A stretch of 36,458 bases of DNA from a virus, in IMG/VR virus record IMGVR_UViG_3300039456_000011, positions 1 through 36,458 of that record, one strand, 5' to 3'. Positions 18,106 through 26,467 of the stretch are shown piece by piece. Position 1 is the stretch's first letter, and every line of letters begins with the position of its first letter. A model generated the notes under the pieces. It was not told the origin of the DNA and ran no database searches. It worked only from the letters and a program-made list of their open reading frames with translations. A program made the translations under genes and the position numbers.

Positions 18106-18310
18106 GTGCATATTTTAGGTACACACAAAAATATATACATGCACAAAATATACATACACACCTACACCCTAAATATACATGTATATTTCGTTCCATTATA
18201 TACGTATATAATGGAACGAAATATACATGTATATTTTGGGTGTGTGTATGCTTTTGTGTGTGTTTTAAATATACATGCTTGCGTTGTGTGTCTTTATAGT
18301 GTACTTTTGT
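18106..18310. other. Extended protelomerase region with repeated AAATATACATG motifs
   Basis: This A/T-rich, non-coding stretch surrounds the telomere palindrome. AAATATACAT recurs at about 18147, 18171, 18219 and 18267, with a near copy at 18131. Outer segments rich in ACACAC on the left face TGTGTG on the right, so the inverted repeat continues imperfectly beyond the central 78 bp. The N15 tos site likewise has flanking inverted repeats outside telRL. Confidence 0.72.
18165..18242. other. Telomere resolution site (telRL-like palindrome)
   Basis: Two 39-base arms, 18165-18203 and 18204-18242, are perfect reverse complements except for one T-T pair (18170/18237). The centre reads CCATTATA (18193-18200), TACGTA, TATAATGG (18207-18214). 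N15 telRL has the same CCATTATA and TATAATGG blocks around a CGCGCG centre. The protelomerase gene starts 101 bases away. Cutting here and joining strands would give a linear plasmid with hairpin ends. Confidence 0.93.
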
Positions 18311-18342
18311 GCATGTTGGTTAATTAATAAGAGGGAATAGAC

Positions 18343-19926
18343 ATGGAAAATCAGAAAAAACGCGCAAGCCAAGGCACTGTCGACCTTGCCGCTGTTATCA
18401 GTGACACGATTGACCGTATTAAAAAAATAGATGGCCACGCTGATTGGGATCAGTCAGAAAAGACACGTAGGCATAAGGTTTTAGCGGAATCAGTTAAAAA
18501 CAAACTGCACGAAGATGGCCGCCGAAGCGATGAAAACAAGGTTTCGCTGGCAACCTATCGCCGTTATTTGACTGACGTTAGAAAAGCGATTACCGCCGAA
18601 AACATGCACCACCATAACCTAGAAAAAAAGTTGGATGTATTGGCGCGGCGGTATCCAAAACACAGCGCTGAATTGCTGGCTATAAAGCGCGGCAACATTA
18701 GCGACACGCGACTGGCACACAAGGCGGCGCTTGAGTCTCTAATCGACGAATCAGAGGCTTACAGTGACTTGAAAGCGATCATTATTGATCATGAAATCAT
18801 GCGTCACTTGTCTATGGCGTCCGCGCAAAAAACGAAACTATCAAACCAGCAGCAAGCGGCCCTTGAAGAAAAGAAACATAACGCTGTCGAAATTGACAAA
18901 GACTGGCTACTGGTTACGACAGAAAGCCTTTTAAAGCCTGATACAGACAGCCAGATCAGCTTTGCGCGCTTAGCGCTTGGTATCGCGTTTGCTACTGGTC
19001 GCCGTGCGATTGAAGTGCTTTATCAGGGCAACTTTGAAGCGGCTGGAAAATATGAGCTCACATTTTCAGGCTTTGCTAAAAAGCGCGGCGGTGCTGATTA
19101 CAGCAACAAAGCGCGAATTTATACCATCGTACCCGCCTCTGACGTGTTAGCCGCGGTTGAACTGCTACGCCAACAGCCAGAAATTGAAGCTATGCGTAAC
19201 GACTTTGGAAGCCTCCCAGAAGGTGAGCGTAACCGCGCGGTTAACCATCGCGCGGCGGCAAACCTAAACAACACCGCAAAACGCGTTTTTGGTGATGAAA
19301 CCCGCGTATTTCGCGACAGCCGCGCCGTATGGGCAAGGTTCGTTTTTGAAGAACATTTTCGCAAAGACCCGCGCTGGAAAAAATTAGACGAAGACGTGTT
19401 CTGGCACCAGCAACTAGGGCACGAAGACCTAGACACCCAGCAAGCGTACAAGCAATTTAAACTAATCGAAGTCGAGCGCGGAGGCGATCAAGACCGCCTT
19501 TCTGCAGTCAAAGCACTGGCCAGAAACCCAGAAGTTATGAAGCGTGGTGCATTACAAAAAATAAACGCCTGGGCGGTTTCAGTGCTCGAAAACGACCCTA
19601 CGGACAAAATCACACAGCATCGAATTATCAGCGAGCTAGGATCTGGCCGGGGCGTGATTAAAGACTGGCTAACACTTGCTGAAGATGCGTTAAACCTTGA
19701 TCCGGTGGCAAATCGCACCAAAAAACACGAAGAAAAGCCGCAAAGCAAAGAAGAAAGCAAACCAGCGGCCCAAATGGATAAACCGCGCATCCGCGCTACT
19801 AAAGACGGCGGCTGGTGGTTGGTGTCTATCGAGATTGGCGGCGCTGAATATGAATACACATACCACGCCGACGAATATGGCCGTGGTGATGCTATGGCCG
19901 CCGCATGGGCTGAGCACGCTGAATAA
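18343..19926 (+). CDS. telN: Protelomerase (telomere resolvase)
   Basis: Enzyme of 527 residues that cuts the replicated telomere palindrome and seals hairpin ends by a tyrosine-recombinase mechanism. Direct matches to what I recall of N15 TelN include TGRRAIEVLYQGNF with GKYELTFSGFAKKR, RVFRDSRAVWAR, DPRWKKLDEDVF and LGHEDLDTQQAYKQFKL. The expected catalytic set is present: Arg 220/221, Lys 246/247, Arg 327, His 360 and Tyr 369. A C-terminal domain (GGWWLVSIEIGGAEYEY) also has a TelN counterpart. It is shorter than TelN (631), mainly in the N-terminal part and the acidic linker. Start ATG with GAGGG upstream. It lies directly beside its likely target at 18165-18242. Confidence 0.97.
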   Translation: MENQKKRASQGTVDLAAVISDTIDRIKKIDGHADWDQSEKTRRHKVLAESVKNKLHEDGRRSDENKVSLATYRRYLTDVRKAITAENMHHHNLEKKLDVLARRYPKHSAELLAIKRGNISDTRLAHKAALESLIDESEAYSDLKAIIIDHEIMRHLSMASAQKTKLSNQQQAALEEKKHNAVEIDKDWLLVTTESLLKPDTDSQISFARLALGIAFATGRRAIEVLYQGNFEAAGKYELTFSGFAKKRGGADYSNKARIYTIVPASDVLAAVELLRQQPEIEAMRNDFGSLPEGERNRAVNHRAAANLNNTAKRVFGDETRVFRDSRAVWARFVFEEHFRKDPRWKKLDEDVFWHQQLGHEDLDTQQAYKQFKLIEVERGGDQDRLSAVKALARNPEVMKRGALQKINAWAVSVLENDPTDKITQHRIISELGSGRGVIKDWLTLAEDALNLDPVANRTKKHEEKPQSKEESKPAAQMDKPRIRATKDGGWWLVSIEIGGAEYEYTYHADEYGRGDAMAAAWAEHAE

Positions 19927-20113
19927 GCGGGCAATGACTCACCCGCCTGACCATTTCGAGCACATGCTCGGAGTGGTCACGCGCAACCCCTAAAACAATA
20001 GCCTCCGGCTGGCCCTGCAGGGCTGGCGACATCGAAACCACATCAAGTATGGCTTGTATTTGAGATACTGAGCGCTGAAGTTCGTCGATCAAACTTTGAT
20101 AATCCGTATGCAT
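19892..20113 (-). CDS. Small unknown helical protein
   Basis: Protein of 73 residues (LIDELQRSVSQIQAILDVV, HSEHVLEMVRRVSHC). AGGGA lies about eight bases before the ATG. It runs against telN and overlaps its last 35 bases. No family recognised. It is one of several short minus-strand genes between telN and repA. Confidence 0.58.
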   Translation of the reverse strand: MHTDYQSLIDELQRSVSQIQAILDVVSMSPALQGQPEAIVLGVARDHSEHVLEMVRRVSHCPLIQRAQPMRRP

Positions 20114-20282
20114 AAATCAATCCCTGTGACAGTTTGTTACAAGATAATTGCGCAAAATTTAACATTCGTACACTGTACAAAACATACACAATGGCAATAT
20201 ATTGACCATTGCCACCAAAAGGGCGCGGTTTGTCCCTTTTATGGCAGTAATAAAACCACAATAATTACAGAGACTGACAACA
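20114..20282. promoter_or_regulatory. Divergent intergenic region with hairpins
   Basis: Lies between the divergent genes at 20113 and 20283. It holds the inverted pair GTAC-A-CTGTAC near 20168-20178, TGGCAAT facing ATTGCCA (about 20192-20215) and AAAAGGG facing CCCTTTT (about 20217-20240). These could be operator sites for the XRE regulator that starts at 20283. No clear -35/-10 pair can be fixed by eye. Confidence 0.4.
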
Positions 20283-20723
20283 ATGACACGAAGCGCCCTA
20301 TGGGCGGCGTTCGGTTATCGACTGAAATGGGCCAGGGAAGCGCGGAAAATCAGCAAGACCGAAGCCGCAGAAAAGTTAACAAACAAACTAAACAGCATAA
20401 AACCGGCTATAAGTCGCCGACATATTGCGTACTGGGAGACAATCGACACCCCAGAAGAGAGCACAACTAAAACAAAGATGAGACCACCCAGACCGCGCGA
20501 AATAATTCACCTGGTCGAAATATATGGCATAAACGGCCTTTGGTTATTTTTGTACGAGCGTGAACCAACGCTATCACCAGAGCCGCCTACACGATCTGCG
20601 CTATACGGGCGGCCAGAGGCCCGCAACGCCTCAGAAATCTGGCTGACGGAGCGCATACAGCGGCTAAATGAATCAGATATAGCCCTATTAGTTGACGCCA
20701 TTGGCGTTGTCCGTAGGATCTGA
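20283..20723 (+). CDS. XRE-like helix-turn-helix regulator
   Basis: Protein of 146 residues. Residues 10-60 (YRLKWAREARKISKTEAAEKL, ISRRHIAYWET) have the spacing of an XRE-type HTH, with the Lys/Arg-rich first helix and the SRRHIAYWE recognition segment. After a basic Pro-rich linker comes REIIHLVEIYGINGLWLFL, a helix often found in phage regulators. It heads a plus-strand group with the two lipoproteins and could control them. The DNA it binds is unknown. Confidence 0.68.
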   Translation: MTRSALWAAFGYRLKWAREARKISKTEAAEKLTNKLNSIKPAISRRHIAYWETIDTPEESTTKTKMRPPRPREIIHLVEIYGINGLWLFLYEREPTLSPEPPTRSALYGRPEARNASEIWLTERIQRLNESDIALLVDAIGVVRRI

Positions 20724-20756
20724 CACAATCGCGATAAATCGACGCAAAGGCACACC

Positions 20757-21035
20757 ATGAAATTTATCGCATTAATCATAAGCGCAGCACTGGCAACGGG
20801 CTGCGCTAACATGCTCGAATCGCAAGAAGGCACCACCGACGTGGGAAAAATGATAACCGGCGGAGGAACGATCAAACTGATACGAGTGCAGCGACCAACG
20901 GGCTACACTGGCGCGATGTATATCAGCGACCAATACGGAATAAATACCAACTATATGTCCATGCCGCCAAGCAAATTAAGAGAACTAAAAAGCCTGATAG
21001 AACAAACTCTGGTGAGCATTGAGGCAAAAAATTGA
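20757..21035 (+). CDS. Predicted lipoprotein
   Basis: Protein of 92 residues with a type II signal peptide: MKFIALIISAALATGC, lipobox LATGC with Cys 16. The mature part contains KLIRVQRPTGYTGAMYISD. It is coupled to the next lipoprotein gene by a four-base overlap (TTGA). Since both lie in the plasmid-maintenance half and not in the late operon, expression in the lysogen is likely, for example for superinfection exclusion. That role is inference. Confidence 0.78.
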   Translation: MKFIALIISAALATGCANMLESQEGTTDVGKMITGGGTIKLIRVQRPTGYTGAMYISDQYGINTNYMSMPPSKLRELKSLIEQTLVSIEAKN

Positions 21036-21364
21036 AACCTGTATTACTGGCAATAATTAGCCTAAGCGTAATCGCCTGCACACCAACAGAACCTCCATTG
21101 GTGGGTAAGATGACAGAGCGCCAAATATGCCAAACAGCGGGCTATCTCATAAGAAAGAAACTAGGAAATGAAATAAAAACGAATGGTATAGAATGCACTG
21201 TAACCGCCATTAGTAGCCAAACTGTAGAAATATCAGCAGGCTACAAAACACCGCTCAAGACCACCCATTACTACACAGCCAAGGCGCGGGTGAGTGGCGA
21301 CAGGCTAACAATAAACACGGTCCGAGACGCTGGCGGCGATACACACTTTCGAGATTGGCCCTGA
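21032..21364 (+). CDS. Predicted lipoprotein
   Basis: Protein of 110 residues starting at TTG inside the previous stop, with GAGG eight bases upstream. The signal peptide ends in the lipobox VIAC (Cys 16). The rest has four more cysteine/aromatic-rich strands (GIECTVTAISSQTVEISAGYK, HYYTAKARVSGDRL). The last 60 bases lie opposite a convergent zinc-finger gene. No family recognised. Confidence 0.74.
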   Translation: MKPVLLAIISLSVIACTPTEPPLVGKMTERQICQTAGYLIRKKLGNEIKTNGIECTVTAISSQTVEISAGYKTPLKTTHYYTAKARVSGDRLTINTVRDAGGDTHFRDWP

Positions 21365-21541
21365 TTCCAGCGTCTGTAGATAGGCTCTGGCATCGACCAG
21401 GGCCGCTTCCAGGTCGTCGATTTTATCTTGAGTAAACTGGATATCCAGAGCACGGCCATTCTCACAGTCTGGGCAGGCGTATATTCCCGCTGCCTCGCGG
21501 GTTTCATCAATACCAGTGTCGTGGCAGCGTTTACACGTCAT
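21305..21541 (-). CDS. Small zinc-ribbon protein
   Basis: Protein of 78 residues with two CxxC pairs (CKRC at the N-terminus, CPDC at residues about 23-26), a DnaJ-like zinc ribbon, followed by a helix (KIDDLEAALVDARAYLQTLE). AAGGAG lies seven bases upstream of the ATG. It is the downstream member of a three-gene minus-strand operon (22071 to 21305) whose genes overlap. Confidence 0.72.
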   Translation of the reverse strand: MTCKRCHDTGIDETREAAGIYACPDCENGRALDIQFTQDKIDDLEAALVDARAYLQTLESGPISKVCIAASVSDRVYC

Positions 21542-21728
21542 TTTGTCTGCTCCTTGATATTGATGATCTGCATGCAGACTTTAAATCATCAGCCGCCTGG
21601 CCAAGGTCGGTAATTGCGTAGATTAATGATCCCTTATATTCTTCCAAAATCTGTTGATCGCTTACATGCTCTGGCGCACCGACATTGCGACGTAGTCGTT
21701 GAACAAATCGATCAGATCTTTTATTCAT
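21531..21728 (-). CDS. Small unknown protein
   Basis: Protein of 65 residues (MNKRSDRFVQRLRRNV, QQILEEYKGSLIYAITDLGQAADDLKSA), basic at the N-terminus and helical. AGGAGG lies nine bases before the ATG, and the gene overlaps its neighbours by 8 and 11 bases. No family recognised. Confidence 0.66.
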   Translation of the reverse strand: MNKRSDRFVQRLRRNVGAPEHVSDQQILEEYKGSLIYAITDLGQAADDLKSACRSSISRSRQNDV

Positions 21729-22071
21729 CGCGGAACCCTCCTAGTTTATCCGGTAGCGTCTCTACCTGAGCCAGTAAGTGTTCGATAATAATCGCCTGAC
21801 TGGAACCTGACGCCTCTGCCAGATCGGCCAGACGCTGCTTTGCTGGGGCTACTATTTTCACGTTCAGCGGCACCAGATCGAGCTTGTTCTCTGATTTTGG
21901 GCGACCCTGCCCAGGTCGAAGACCACCCGAACCCGGCTTGCGGATATTGATCACACCCGTCAGGGCATGGCCACACGCCGGAACGCCTTCAGGGCATGAC
22001 GTAGGTCGCTTGGCGCTTTGAATCGTCACAGAGCCGTGTACCGGGCAATTAGCTGTATATTTTGCTGTCAT
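21721..22071 (-). CDS. Probable DNA-binding protein: zinc-binding N-terminus plus ribbon-helix-helix-like C-terminus
   Basis: Protein of 116 residues. The N-terminal part has CPVHG, CPEG and CGHA, a likely zinc site. The C-terminal part, LVPLNVKIVAPAKQRLADLAEASGSSQAIIIEHLLAQV, has the strand-helix-helix spacing of a ribbon-helix-helix domain. A basic linker GLRPGQGRPKSENK joins them. AGGTGA precedes the ATG. It could be a plasmid or phage regulator, or a second centromere-type protein. Confidence 0.68.
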   Translation of the reverse strand: MTAKYTANCPVHGSVTIQSAKRPTSCPEGVPACGHALTGVINIRKPGSGGLRPGQGRPKSENKLDLVPLNVKIVAPAKQRLADLAEASGSSQAIIIEHLLAQVETLPDKLGGFRDE

Positions 22072-22107
22072 GTATCACCTATTTAATTTTTCAAATATAA
22101 CACCCAA

Positions 22108-22133
22108 AAGCGTGGGACCTTCGGCCCACGTTT
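22108..22133. terminator. Hairpin terminator with UUCG-type loop
   Basis: CGTGGG (22111-22116) and CCCACG (22125-22130) close a stem with CTTCGG at its tip, with A-rich and T-rich flanks on both sides. It could act in either direction, ending the minus-strand small gene at 22141. Confidence 0.6.
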
Positions 22134-22140
22134 AAGAATG

Positions 22141-22302
22141 TTAAAGGCCGTTTTCATCCATCCAATTCCAAAAACAATCTTCTCCCATGCGCGCTTCCAA
22201 TTCATCACAAGCAATACGCCATGCGCCTGCAATTTCAGGCGATGATTGGTTTTTCATTCCTAGTAATGCATCTTTTAATTGCTTGGTTGTGAATTTTTTC
22301 AT
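22141..22302 (-). CDS. Small unknown protein (53 residues)
   Basis: A short gene reading MKKFTTKQLKDALLGM and so on, with EIAGAWRIACDELEARMGEDCF and the ending WMDENGL. GGGAAG lies five bases upstream of the ATG and a promoter-like pair lies at 22335-22362. The composition is protein-like, rich in acidic and aromatic residues. No family recognised. Confidence 0.68.
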   Translation of the reverse strand: MKKFTTKQLKDALLGMKNQSSPEIAGAWRIACDELEARMGEDCFWNWMDENGL

Positions 22303-22334
22303 GTTTGCTTCCCGGTGTGTTTGTTATGTTTCTA

Positions 22335-22362
22335 ACTATACACCGATTTTAATTCAATGCAA
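22335..22362 (-). promoter_or_regulatory. Promoter for the 53-residue gene
   Basis: On the minus strand TTGCAT (22362-22357) and TATAGT (22340-22335) are 16 bases apart, and the gene starts 33 bases downstream. Each hexamer matches the sigma-70 consensus at four or more positions. Confidence 0.6.
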
Positions 22363-22388
22363 CCACAAAAACAAATTATTTTAGTTAT

Positions 22389-22532
22389 TTACCAAGATAA
22401 CTTTTTGGCGCGCTCTAATATTCGTGCTTGGGCTTCGGCCAATGAAGCCTCTAAAGCCGCTTGCCTTCTGGCTTCGGTCCATTCCATCCACTCCGGGGAA
22501 CCTGGCAACGGGAATTTAATCACGTCAGCCAT
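22389..22532 (-). CDS. Small protein coupled to repA (47 residues)
   Basis: Begins MADVIKFPLPGSPEWMEW and continues as one charged helix (EARRQAALEASLAEAQARILERAK). The ATG overlaps the repA stop by one base (TAATG), so it is translated with RepA. A longer start inside repA is possible but unneeded. Confidence 0.66.
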   Translation of the reverse strand: MADVIKFPLPGSPEWMEWTEARRQAALEASLAEAQARILERAKKLSW

Positions 22533-25500
22533 TACGCCAGCCCCAATGTCATTAAGTTGGCCGGGATGATCTTGCCAAAGCGCTGATCTTTGCATTCGGG
22601 ATCGAACCAGCCACGCGCTAAGCGCATCAAGTTCGGAATAGTCAGCGCCCCGAGCCGGTCGAGCCGGTCCAGCGGTCGTTCAGCGGGTATAAACTGGTCA
22701 CCTGTCGGCTTTTTTAACCATTCGATTACTGATAATAAAATATCTTTTTGCGGGGGGGAGATTTTACTATTGGTTCTTATATTGTGTTCAATAATTTCTC
22801 CCCCCTCGCTGTAACCCGCATGGTTACTGGTTTCGATGCGTGATATTGGTAGTATTGAGCTGCTCTCTGGCTGGCTATTTGGTAGGTCTTGCGTGGCTAA
22901 AAACTCGCTAACGGCGACGCTGTCGTCGTGTAAATCGGCGGTGGTGTCTTGCTGTAGTGCGTTTTCACCAATCGCGGCGCGCGCCGCGCAATAATCGTTT
23001 AATTCAGCGAATTTTTCAGGGTGAAGTCGGTAAAATTGAACGCCGTTTAATTTTTTCGCGTTAATGATGGGTACAAATCGTTCTAACAGGCCTTTGACGA
23101 ATCGTGTGGCGCATGTTGGTACCGCATTAACTTGCGGTCCAATGCGTAGCGCGTTGTATTCGTCGATAGCGGCTTGCGAGCTTGTGAGCATTGCGACAAC
23201 GTCGCGCGCTTGCATAACGCTGTACTCACCCTCTCCTGTTAACGTATCCAGCCCCAGTGTCTCGAAAACCCGGTTTAGGATCTGCCAGCGCGCCATAATT
23301 AACCGGCGCTGTGTTAATACCACGCCCTTTTCGTTTTCCCAGTTTTCGACCTTGCTGACTTGCTCAGCAGTGCCTCGCAGCGTTTCAAGTCGTCTAATTT
23401 TGGTTAGTCCGCGACTGTCTAAAAATTCGATAGTGTCGTCAGTGACATCGACGCCTAAATGTTTTTCGATTTCATAGCGCGCAAGCTGCGCAATTTGTAC
23501 CGGCGTTAATAGCTCCTCTTTTTTGAGTTGCTTGTATTCGTCTTCAGTGGGTGTGGTCGCCGCGTGAATACGATCATGACGCGCGTTTTTAACGATGTCG
23601 CGGTCGTTGTTCATTTGCTCCGCGCCCATTTCTGCGGTGAGGTCGTCAGTGGCGACGGCGTTAATTTTCCAGCCGTCTGCAGCCATCAGCATTAAAGTGT
23701 GGCTTATGTACTCGCTACGTGACCGCGCTTGTGCTGTTACCACGTCCAGATACATATCATCAAAATTCGTGGTACGAATTGTCACGCCGTCGTCAGTGGC
23801 CTGCCAGTTTAATGTCTGACGGCTTGATTCATACGCCGCTAATAAACCGCGTAACAGAGCATCACGATCGGTCTGGTGTGTGTCGTGACTTGGTTGCATA
23901 CCTAATAAAACCGATTTAGCGCCCCGGTCGCGTCGTATCATTTGCATGATATCGGAGGGCACAACAACGCCGTGGAAAAGCGCAAAATGGCAGTCAAACG
24001 ACGCCGCCGCCGCGCGTATACTCACACCCGATGAAATCACCGGGCTATAAATCAACACGTCGACATCAGCCGCAATGCGGTTAGGATCGTCAGAAAATTC
24101 GACGGCGGCTTTATCGCCTTTGGTTTCAGCCGTGATGCACAAAACGCGCGCCTCTGGCCAAGCGGCTTGCACACCTTCGGCAACCATGTGCGCTTTTTTG
24201 ATTGAGTCAGTAGCTACTAAAATACGGTCAGTTTTCTTTTTTGCTGTATCGACAATTTGTTGATAAACAAACGCGACGTTATCACAGTAATTAACCGTCA
24301 AATCTGGCGCCGGTGAGTCAATTTCAATAACGTGTATTGGCTCACCTGGTCGCGCCTGATTTAAAAACGTGATTAAAGAATCGTTGGCGTCCGCGTCAGC
24401 CAGTAACACTTTTTCAGCGGCGCGCGCCGCTGCCACCAGTTTGTTATAGGCTTTTACGGGTGCATGGATAGCGTCTTGCCCTGCCATAACGTGCCGTAAC
24501 ACTTGCGTTGCTTCGTCTACACATAGCAACTCGGCTTGTTTCCAGTACCAGTCAAACTCCTGTCTGACCACGGAGTTTACGCACGTCACCATGCGCGTAT
24601 TCCATGACACGTTTACGGCGTCTAACTCACGATAATGCTTTAGGTCCAGCTCGTTAGACATTTGATTAGCCAACGAAACCCGGTGAACAATCATACCCGC
24701 ACCGCCGTGAGCTTCGCGCATGAGTGGCCCCATTACGCGTTCTGTTTTGCCGGTACCGTGTTTGGCTTTTAAAATGATCGATCCTTTTAAGCTGCGCACT
24801 AGGTCCAGCACAGTACCCGGAATAACGGCGTAACCTTCTTCTGTGATTTCTGCATTAACTTTAATGTGTTGCACGTTATCACCCGCTAGGGCGTCATCAC
24901 TAAAATTCTTAGTCGCTGCGGCCATCGCAAACCGCTGCTTCACGCACCAGCTCAAAAAGCCCTTGATCGTCGCTAACTGTTTCGCGTTGGCGCTGGCTTG
25001 TTTGGGTATTGATTTCAATATCTCACGCGCCACGGCTTGGCGGTTGTATTCGTGCGGTACCAAAGCTGCCCCAGCCGAAGCCGCGCGCTTGGCGGCTTTC
25101 ATAAAGCCGTTTTCGCCAGTCAGTTTTAATAGCTGCAACTTGTTTAAAAACATGTTTTTTTCAGGCGCAAGGCGCAAATCACGCGCGGTTAGCTGCTTAG
25201 CAACGACGCGCAAACCGCCCAACATTTCGAGGTCGTTGTAATCTGTCGGATAGTCGTTAATGCTGAATTCATCAAAGCATGGCGCACTGGCTTTAACTTT
25301 TTTGGCGGTTAATACGCCAGCGAGTTCGAACGCTGCAATAACACCCGCGTTGCCCTTACCTTCTAAAAATTTGAAATGGTCGTTATCCGCGCGAATGACG
25401 TGCTTTTTACTGTCGTATAAATACGCGTAATGTTTAACGCCACGGGTAAGCCCGTTTTTATCAAAACACACCACCACGGCGATATTTTTGCGGCCCGCTA

Positions 25501-26374
25501 ATACGTGGGCTTTATACACACTTGACCCAGTAGCGAAACCCTCGACATAGTCGAGCTGGTCAGCGCTGTGAATGTCACCGATCACGATATGCGCTTGCGA
25601 CATATCAGAGCCGCGCGCGTGGGCTTTACTACCGTCCGGGTAGATACGTTGCTGGCCACAATACGCACCCGCAAAATTGATCATGGGAATGGCTAACCAA
25701 CCGCGCCAGCGTTTACGAAACTTGGTTTCCCCGCCTTTATAAAATTCTTTACCTGCAACCAAACGCGGCCCCATATCGCCACACGCCGCGATCACTTCAG
25801 CCGTGATGCCTTTCTTGCTTGCGTAGGGACATTTTGCAACCTGGGCGGCGTTAGTAATGCCGTGTTCGTATCGAGTTTGGTAGATTTTGCGGCGTTGCGC
25901 GGTGTGCTTTTTTAAACGTCGTTCTTCACGCGCATTTTTTTCGGCCTGCAGTTCGCGTACTTTCTCTTTGCGTAAACGAGCCGTGCGTATTTTATCGCGC
26001 TCGACATCGTTTAACAGCCGCCCGCCTTCGCGCTCGAATAATTCCGTCAGGGCTTCGTAGCCGTGCCAAAACACAGTCGACCCACCGTTGGCGTGGGTAG
26101 TAAATTGAATGATTGGGTAACGTATGCCGTTACGAGCTTCACGCCAGTTTAATTCCATCAAGTGGCGTTGCTTGCGGTCTGTTACCGCGATGTCTTTGTT
26201 TTTAAGTAAACGCCCGGGGGATAATTTAGCCGTGTTCGACTTATACCAGTCGATATCAACTTCAGCCGCCGTGGCGTTAATATCGCTTGAAAACTCGTTT
26301 AACCAGTCTTCATGGTGTGCGTTGTCACCGAAACGATCTTGCCAAAACGTCTTTAAGCCTGTGTGTTTGTCCAT
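22532..26374 (-). CDS. repA: RepA: multidomain plasmid replication protein (primase-helicase)
   Basis: Protein of 1280 residues, near the 1324 of N15 RepA, which initiates and drives replication of the linear plasmid. Residues 120-165 are highly charged. About 180-360 holds a zinc/primase-like segment (CPYASKKGI) and a toprim domain (YVEGFATGSS with E278, VVVCFDKNG, IRADNDH with D330/D332). About 500-900 is a superfamily 2-type helicase: Walker A KAKHGTGKT (537-543 region), LLCVDEAT (620-623), VLLADADAN, VLIYSPVISSGVSI and QMIRRDRGAKSV. The tail carries no motif I know. GGAAG precedes the ATG, and an octad array lies 17 bases upstream. In N15 the origin is within repA; I cannot place one here. 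Confidence 0.92.
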   Translation of the reverse strand: MDKHTGLKTFWQDRFGDNAHHEDWLNEFSSDINATAAEVDIDWYKSNTAKLSPGRLLKNKDIAVTDRKQRHLMELNWREARNGIRYPIIQFTTHANGGSTVFWHGYEALTELFEREGGRLLNDVERDKIRTARLRKEKVRELQAEKNAREERRLKKHTAQRRKIYQTRYEHGITNAAQVAKCPYASKKGITAEVIAACGDMGPRLVAGKEFYKGGETKFRKRWRGWLAIPMINFAGAYCGQQRIYPDGSKAHARGSDMSQAHIVIGDIHSADQLDYVEGFATGSSVYKAHVLAGRKNIAVVVCFDKNGLTRGVKHYAYLYDSKKHVIRADNDHFKFLEGKGNAGVIAAFELAGVLTAKKVKASAPCFDEFSINDYPTDYNDLEMLGGLRVVAKQLTARDLRLAPEKNMFLNKLQLLKLTGENGFMKAAKRAASAGAALVPHEYNRQAVAREILKSIPKQASANAKQLATIKGFLSWCVKQRFAMAAATKNFSDDALAGDNVQHIKVNAEITEEGYAVIPGTVLDLVRSLKGSIILKAKHGTGKTERVMGPLMREAHGGAGMIVHRVSLANQMSNELDLKHYRELDAVNVSWNTRMVTCVNSVVRQEFDWYWKQAELLCVDEATQVLRHVMAGQDAIHAPVKAYNKLVAAARAAEKVLLADADANDSLITFLNQARPGEPIHVIEIDSPAPDLTVNYCDNVAFVYQQIVDTAKKKTDRILVATDSIKKAHMVAEGVQAAWPEARVLCITAETKGDKAAVEFSDDPNRIAADVDVLIYSPVISSGVSIRAAAASFDCHFALFHGVVVPSDIMQMIRRDRGAKSVLLGMQPSHDTHQTDRDALLRGLLAAYESSRQTLNWQATDDGVTIRTTNFDDMYLDVVTAQARSRSEYISHTLMLMAADGWKINAVATDDLTAEMGAEQMNNDRDIVKNARHDRIHAATTPTEDEYKQLKKEELLTPVQIAQLARYEIEKHLGVDVTDDTIEFLDSRGLTKIRRLETLRGTAEQVSKVENWENEKGVVLTQRRLIMARWQILNRVFETLGLDTLTGEGEYSVMQARDVVAMLTSSQAAIDEYNALRIGPQVNAVPTCATRFVKGLLERFVPIINAKKLNGVQFYRLHPEKFAELNDYCAARAAIGENALQQDTTADLHDDSVAVSEFLATQDLPNSQPESSSILPISRIETSNHAGYSEGGEIIEHNIRTNSKISPPQKDILLSVIEWLKKPTGDQFIPAERPLDRLDRLGALTIPNLMRLARGWFDPECKDQRFGKIIPANLMTLGLA

Positions 26375-26390
26375 GCTTCTTCCGCGTCAT

Positions 26391-26426
26391 ACGTAAAACC
26401 GGAAAACCGGAAAACCGGAAAACCGT
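26391..26426. repeat. Octad-box array 2, upstream of repA
   Basis: Boxes ACGT (26391), CCGG (26399, 26407, 26415) and CCGT (26423), each followed by four A/T bases. On the minus strand it stands just before the repA ribosome site, so binding there could limit RepA synthesis. Confidence 0.88.
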
Positions 26427-26433
26427 ATAATAC

Positions 26434-26461
26434 TTGAATTAATGACAGGGAGGGTTACACT
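26434..26461 (+). promoter_or_regulatory. Candidate promoter for a small RNA
   Basis: TTGAAT (26434-26439) and TACACT (26456-26461) are separated by 16 bases on the plus strand, divergent from repA. They would start a transcript at about 26468 that meets a strong terminator about 55 bases on. Confidence 0.5.
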
Positions 26462-26467
26462 AAAGTT

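Noticed and set aside
18165-18242. Palindrome as a transcription terminator or a generic operator
   Set aside because: Arms of 39 bases without a loop, with the N15-like centre and an adjacent protelomerase, fit a telomere site far better.
18343-19926. Ordinary phage integrase or integron integrase
   Set aside because: It has tyrosine-recombinase residues, but the surrounding blocks are those of TelN-type protelomerases, and no attP or attI is seen nearby.
19488-19934. Minus-strand reading frame of 148 codons opposite telN
   Set aside because: It mirrors the protelomerase C-terminal domain, has Ser/Cys-rich composition typical of a shadow frame, and no ribosome site.
26391-26426. Classical iterons of a plasmid origin
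   Set aside because: Iterons are usually 17-22 bp and gathered at one origin. These 8-bp units are spread over the genome and placed at gene starts. Not fully excluded for this one array.
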